A DNA stretch of 33,402 nt from Chloroflexus sp. (GTDB lineage Bacteria; Chloroflexota; Anaerolineae; Anaerolineales; Villigracilaceae), in assembly GCA_020723995.1 (NCBI GenBank), contig DYHT01000017.1, positions 1 to 33,402 on the forward strand, read 5' to 3'. The notes beneath the pieces are model-generated. The model was not told the DNA's origin. It saw only the letters and a list, made by a program, of their open reading frames with translations, and did not search any database. The stretch's first letter is position 1, and each line of letters opens with the position of its first letter. Shown here piece after piece: positions 30,678 through 33,402 of the stretch. Position numbers and translations under genes: made by a program.

Positions 30678-30691
30678 TGAAAGCGCTCCCA
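30678..30691. promoter_or_regulatory. LacI operator O1 (TGAAAGCGCTCCCA)
   Basis: An imperfect palindrome around AGCGCT with the right half identical to that of the perfect site at 30745-30758. It overlaps the predicted transcription start, so repressor binding there would block RNA polymerase. Confidence 0.75.
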
Positions 30692-30744
30692 ATGATTGAA
30701 GCAATAGCATCCTCTGTTTGTCGTTGAGTTTTTTTATGAGTGAT

Positions 30745-30758
30745 TGGGAGCGCTCCCA
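30745..30758. promoter_or_regulatory. LacI operator O2 (TGGGAGCGCTCCCA)
   Basis: A perfect 14-bp palindrome with central CG, 67 bases from O1 centre to centre and 12 bases before the ATG of the LacI gene. Two sites at this spacing could be bridged by a tetramer or a pair of dimers. It suggests autoregulation. Confidence 0.8.
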
Positions 30759-30769
30759 CAAGAGACTTG

Positions 30770-31780
30770 ATGACGCTAACCCTTGAGAATATAGCTCGGC
30801 TTAGTGGGGTTTCCCGGTCAACCGTATCGCGTGTGATTAATAATCACCCCAACGTGCGAGATGAAGTACGTGAACGCGTCATGAAAATTATTCAAGAAAC
30901 CGGTTATCAACCGAATCTTACTGCACGCAGTTTGGCGGCAGGGCGCACACGTGTTATTGGATTAGTTATTCCGGCAGGCGTTTCTACGATTTTTACTGAT
31001 CCTTATTTTCCCCTATTAATCCAAGGTATTTCGGCAGCATGCAATGTGCATGATTATTCAGTCATGCTCTGGCTGGCCGAGCCCGAATACGAGCGCCGCA
31101 CCATCCGGCAAATCCTGCATGGCGGGTTGTTGGATGGAGTGGTTGTTGCTTCGACCCTGATGGACGATCCAATCGTAAACTCGCTGCACGAAAGTCAGAT
31201 GCCGTTCATCCTAATTGGCCGCCATCCCACTCTGGACGTGAATTACGTAGATGTGGACAATTTCCAAGCGGGACGCGATGCCACCCAACACCTGCTTCGA
31301 CTCGGTCGAAAGGGGGTTGCAACCGTTACCGGACCTCAAAACATGATCGCCGGTTCAGACCGTTATCAAGGCTACCTCCGCGCTCTGCAAGACCGCAACC
31401 AACCTTTCCACCCTGAACTGGTCACGGAAGGCGACTTTACCGAAGAAGGTGGTTACCAGGCCATGTTGCAGCTCATCCCTACCAAGCCAGATGCCGTCTT
31501 CGTTGCCAGCGATACGATGGCGATAGGGGCACTGCGTGCTCTACGCGAAGCCGAGTTGCTTGTCCCGGATGATATTGCCCTGGTCAGCCACGATGATATG
31601 CCAATTGCTTCGAAGGTCAATCCACCGCTGACGACTATCCGCCAGCAACCCCAGCATTTAGGTTCCGTGGCAGTCAACACCTTGATCAACGTTATCCAAC
31701 ATCCTGGATCAGCCAGCCGGCATGTCACCCTGGCAACAGAGCTTGTAATCCGTTCATCCTGTGGTGCAATAAGTGAATGA
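30770..31780 (+). CDS. LacI-family transcriptional regulator
   Basis: 336 residues from ATG 30770. The N-terminal helix-turn-helix is LENIARLSGVSRSTVSRVIN, with the hinge helix in PNLTARSLAAGRT. The effector-binding domain (about 60-336) is a periplasmic-binding-protein fold with IGLVIPAG, DGVVVASTL, VDVDNFQAGRDATQHLLRLG and DDIALVSHDDMPIA. Sugar or sugar phosphate is the likely effector. A GTG at 30740 would place O2 within the coding sequence and has no ribosome site. The chosen ATG also has only a weak one (CAAGAGACTTG). It probably controls its own promoter and the downstream binding protein. Confidence 0.92.
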   Translation: MTLTLENIARLSGVSRSTVSRVINNHPNVRDEVRERVMKIIQETGYQPNLTARSLAAGRTRVIGLVIPAGVSTIFTDPYFPLLIQGISAACNVHDYSVMLWLAEPEYERRTIRQILHGGLLDGVVVASTLMDDPIVNSLHESQMPFILIGRHPTLDVNYVDVDNFQAGRDATQHLLRLGRKGVATVTGPQNMIAGSDRYQGYLRALQDRNQPFHPELVTEGDFTEEGGYQAMLQLIPTKPDAVFVASDTMAIGALRALREAELLVPDDIALVSHDDMPIASKVNPPLTTIRQQPQHLGSVAVNTLINVIQHPGSASRHVTLATELVIRSSCGAISE

Positions 31781-31897
31781 GTGAGGAGGTGATTATCTAA
31801 ATACCTATTCAGAACACATCATCTTGTTCCATCCAATGTTTGGTACAGCAGATTGCTGACCATCTAAATATACATCTTCAAAAGGAGAAGAAGAACC

Positions 31898-33340
31898 ATG
31901 CGTAAACTAATGTATGTCCTGTCCGTGCTTGTGGTCTTAGGCTTGACACTCACAGCCTGCGGACCGAAAGCGACCCCGACGGAAGCCCCTACCAGTGCTC
32001 CCACAGCGACTGCAGTCCCACCTACCGCTAAGCCTGCGGAAAAAGTGAAAATCCGCTGGTTTGTTGGTCTGGGCGCCGGCTCCGATGAGCCCACCTTTGC
32101 TCCCCAGCAAGCCGTCGTAGACGAGTTCAACGCCTCGCAGGATAAGATCGAATTGATCCTCGAGATCGTTGATAACGCAGTCGCCTATGACATCTTGGCC
32201 ACCCAGATCGCTGCCGGCAACGACCCTGATATCGTCGGCCCGGTCGGTATCCGCGGCCGCGACAGCTTCAAGGGTGCCTGGCTCGACCTGCAGCCATTGA
32301 TCGAGAAAAACAACTACGACTTGAGCGACTTCGATCCGGCTTTGGTCGAGTTCTACCACGTCAAAGAGGAAGGGCAATTGGGCATTCCGTTCGCCATTTT
32401 CCCGTCCTTCGTGATCTACAACAAAGATCTGTTTGACGAGGCTGGCTTGCCTTATCCTCCGAGCAAGTATGGTGAGCCGTATGTTGACGAGAATGGCGTT
32501 ATGCACGAGTGGAACATGGACACCCTTCGTGGGCTCGCCATGAAGCTTACCGTTGACGCCAATGGCAACGACGCCACCAGCCCTGACTTCGACCCTGAAA
32601 AAATTGTCCAGTTCGGCTGGATGAACCAGTGGACCGACCCGCGTGGTATCGGCACTTTCTTCGGGTCTGGCTCGTTGGTGGATGAGACAGGCAATGCCCA
32701 GATCCCCGCGAACTGGGTCGCCGCCTGGAAATGGACCTACGACGGCTGGTGGAAAGACTACTTCATCCCGAATGGCCCCTACGGTGGTGCTGACTTCTTG
32801 CAGGGTCCCGGTGGCCCCTTCTCGTCTGGCAACTTGGCTATGATCCACATACACACGTGGTACGTGGCTGCCTGGGCGCTGGGTGATATTCCCTTCAGTT
32901 GGAACTTGGCTGCCACGCCTTCCTACAAGGGTGTCGTTACATCGAAGATGCATGCAGATACTTTCGGCATCCTGAAGGGCAGCAAGCACCCGGAAGAAGC
33001 ATTTGAAGTGCTGACCTACCTGCTCAGCGTCGAAACCTCGGCCAAACTGCTCCCCATCTATGGTGGTATGCCCGCTCGCCTGTCGATGCAGGGAGGTTAC
33101 CTCACCACCTACGGTGAGAGCACCTTCCCCGGCATGGATATCAACTGGGACGTTGTTACTGCCAGCGTAGCTTACGCTGACAACCCCAACCACGAAAGCT
33201 GGATGCCCAGCTTCCAGGAGACTACCGACCGCTACAACGAGTTCTGGAACTTCCTGGCCAACACCCCTGGCGCTGACGTAGATGCCGAGATTGTCAAGCT
33301 GAAGGCAGATCTTCAGAAAATCTTTGATGCAGCCAAATAG
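31898..33340 (+). CDS. Sugar ABC transporter substrate-binding lipoprotein
   Basis: 480 residues of the family 1 extracellular solute-binding type. The lipobox LTAC gives C21, followed by a Thr/Pro/Ala linker (about 25-47). Mature fold blocks include ALVEFYHVKEEGQLGIPFAI, FPSFVIYNKDLFDEAGLPYP and FGILKGSKHPEEAFEVLTYL. Captures a sugar outside the cell and delivers it to a MalF/MalG permease. The only permease here is the fragment at 29262-29634, upstream. AAAAGGAGAAGAAGAACC precedes the ATG. The gap from LacI (31781-31897) contains no clear promoter, so it may be co-transcribed. The window ends 62 bases later. Confidence 0.93.
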   Translation: MRKLMYVLSVLVVLGLTLTACGPKATPTEAPTSAPTATAVPPTAKPAEKVKIRWFVGLGAGSDEPTFAPQQAVVDEFNASQDKIELILEIVDNAVAYDILATQIAAGNDPDIVGPVGIRGRDSFKGAWLDLQPLIEKNNYDLSDFDPALVEFYHVKEEGQLGIPFAIFPSFVIYNKDLFDEAGLPYPPSKYGEPYVDENGVMHEWNMDTLRGLAMKLTVDANGNDATSPDFDPEKIVQFGWMNQWTDPRGIGTFFGSGSLVDETGNAQIPANWVAAWKWTYDGWWKDYFIPNGPYGGADFLQGPGGPFSSGNLAMIHIHTWYVAAWALGDIPFSWNLAATPSYKGVVTSKMHADTFGILKGSKHPEEAFEVLTYLLSVETSAKLLPIYGGMPARLSMQGGYLTTYGESTFPGMDINWDVVTASVAYADNPNHESWMPSFQETTDRYNEFWNFLANTPGADVDAEIVKLKADLQKIFDAAK

Positions 33341-33375
33341 TAATAAGTAGTGGTCAATTTCTGAAGTTTTCCGAC

Positions 33376-33381
33376 TATAAT
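33376..33381 (+). promoter_or_regulatory. Possible -10 box at the window end
   Basis: TATAAT lies between two copies of GTGGTCA (33350-33356 and 33383-33389), 35 bases after the binding-protein stop. It may be a promoter for the next gene, beyond the window. No terminator was seen in this gap. Confidence 0.35.
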
Positions 33382-33402
33382 CGTGGTCACCCAATCTTTG
33401 AA

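Noticed and set aside
31937-33394. A 485-codon open frame antisense to the sugar-binding protein
   Set aside because: It covers nearly the whole of a clearly conserved lipoprotein gene, has no ribosome site or family motif and results from codon bias on the other strand.
1-33402. CRISPR array, tRNA gene, IS element or complete prophage
   Set aside because: I looked for phased 25-40-bp repeats, tRNA T-arms other than in tmRNA, and transposase or integrase frames. None was found. The 7-8-bp word arrays are too short-period for CRISPR.

Overview
The window looks like a chromosomal contig from an uncultured or little-studied Chloroflexota bacterium, most probably class Anaerolineae. The support is inferential: moderately GC-rich DNA, Pro/Thr-rich linkers behind lipoprotein signals, a seven-helix sensor followed by S1 and FtsK genes, sugar ABC-transport and LacI genes, and intergenic inverted elements built from short iterated words. 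I could run no database search.

Layout. 1-8404 (+) is housekeeping: a partial upstream gene, L-threonine aldolase, purine nucleoside phosphorylase, an anchored hypothetical, a GNAT acetyltransferase, then a tight run of a 7TM/GAF/HTH-like protein, a three-S1-domain protein and an FtsK/SpoIIIE translocase. 8405-11257 carries a long hairpin element, a CDP-alcohol phosphatidyltransferase, lgt, an ABC-ATPase fragment beside a 29-nt palindrome, an RNase Z-like hydrolase and a bidirectional terminator. 11279-16901 has an HNH nuclease (-), a TIGR01777 epimerase with an apparent internal deletion (+), tyrS (+) behind a candidate Tyr-Tyr leader peptide and terminator, and then lysS, greA and a PIG-L deacetylase (all -). 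16917-19195 holds a CoA-transferase pseudogene, an AbrB-type antitoxin followed by a PIN-toxin remnant, and sbcD (-). 19200-23770 (-) holds a C39-like peptidase with TPR-like tail, dnaK and a lipoprotein.

23741-24600 (-) is the RNA locus: a complete one-piece tmRNA (ssrA) whose T-loop is split by a compact 294-nt group I intron. Downstream of it are its terminator and a second, displaced copy of the tmRNA 3' end with another terminator. 24671-25756 (+) is an ECF-type sigma factor with a small membrane protein. 25980-28466 (+) is a large S41-like lipoprotein. 28549-30475 is a wrecked sugar-utilisation region (glycosidase lipoprotein fragment, pterin-binding methyltransferase fragment, MalG C-terminal half, truncated GH4 enzyme). 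It is followed by an intact LacI regulator with a consensus promoter and two operator-like palindromes, and a sugar-binding lipoprotein that runs almost to the window end.

Themes. (1) RNA-level features: the intron-containing tmRNA and a putative tyrosine attenuator. (2) Many genes with pieces missing beside intact housekeeping genes, suggesting deletion-driven decay (or, less likely, assembly collapse). (3) A family of intergenic elements in which each copy uses a different 7- or 8-bp word, repeated in tandem and often mirrored in a second arm.
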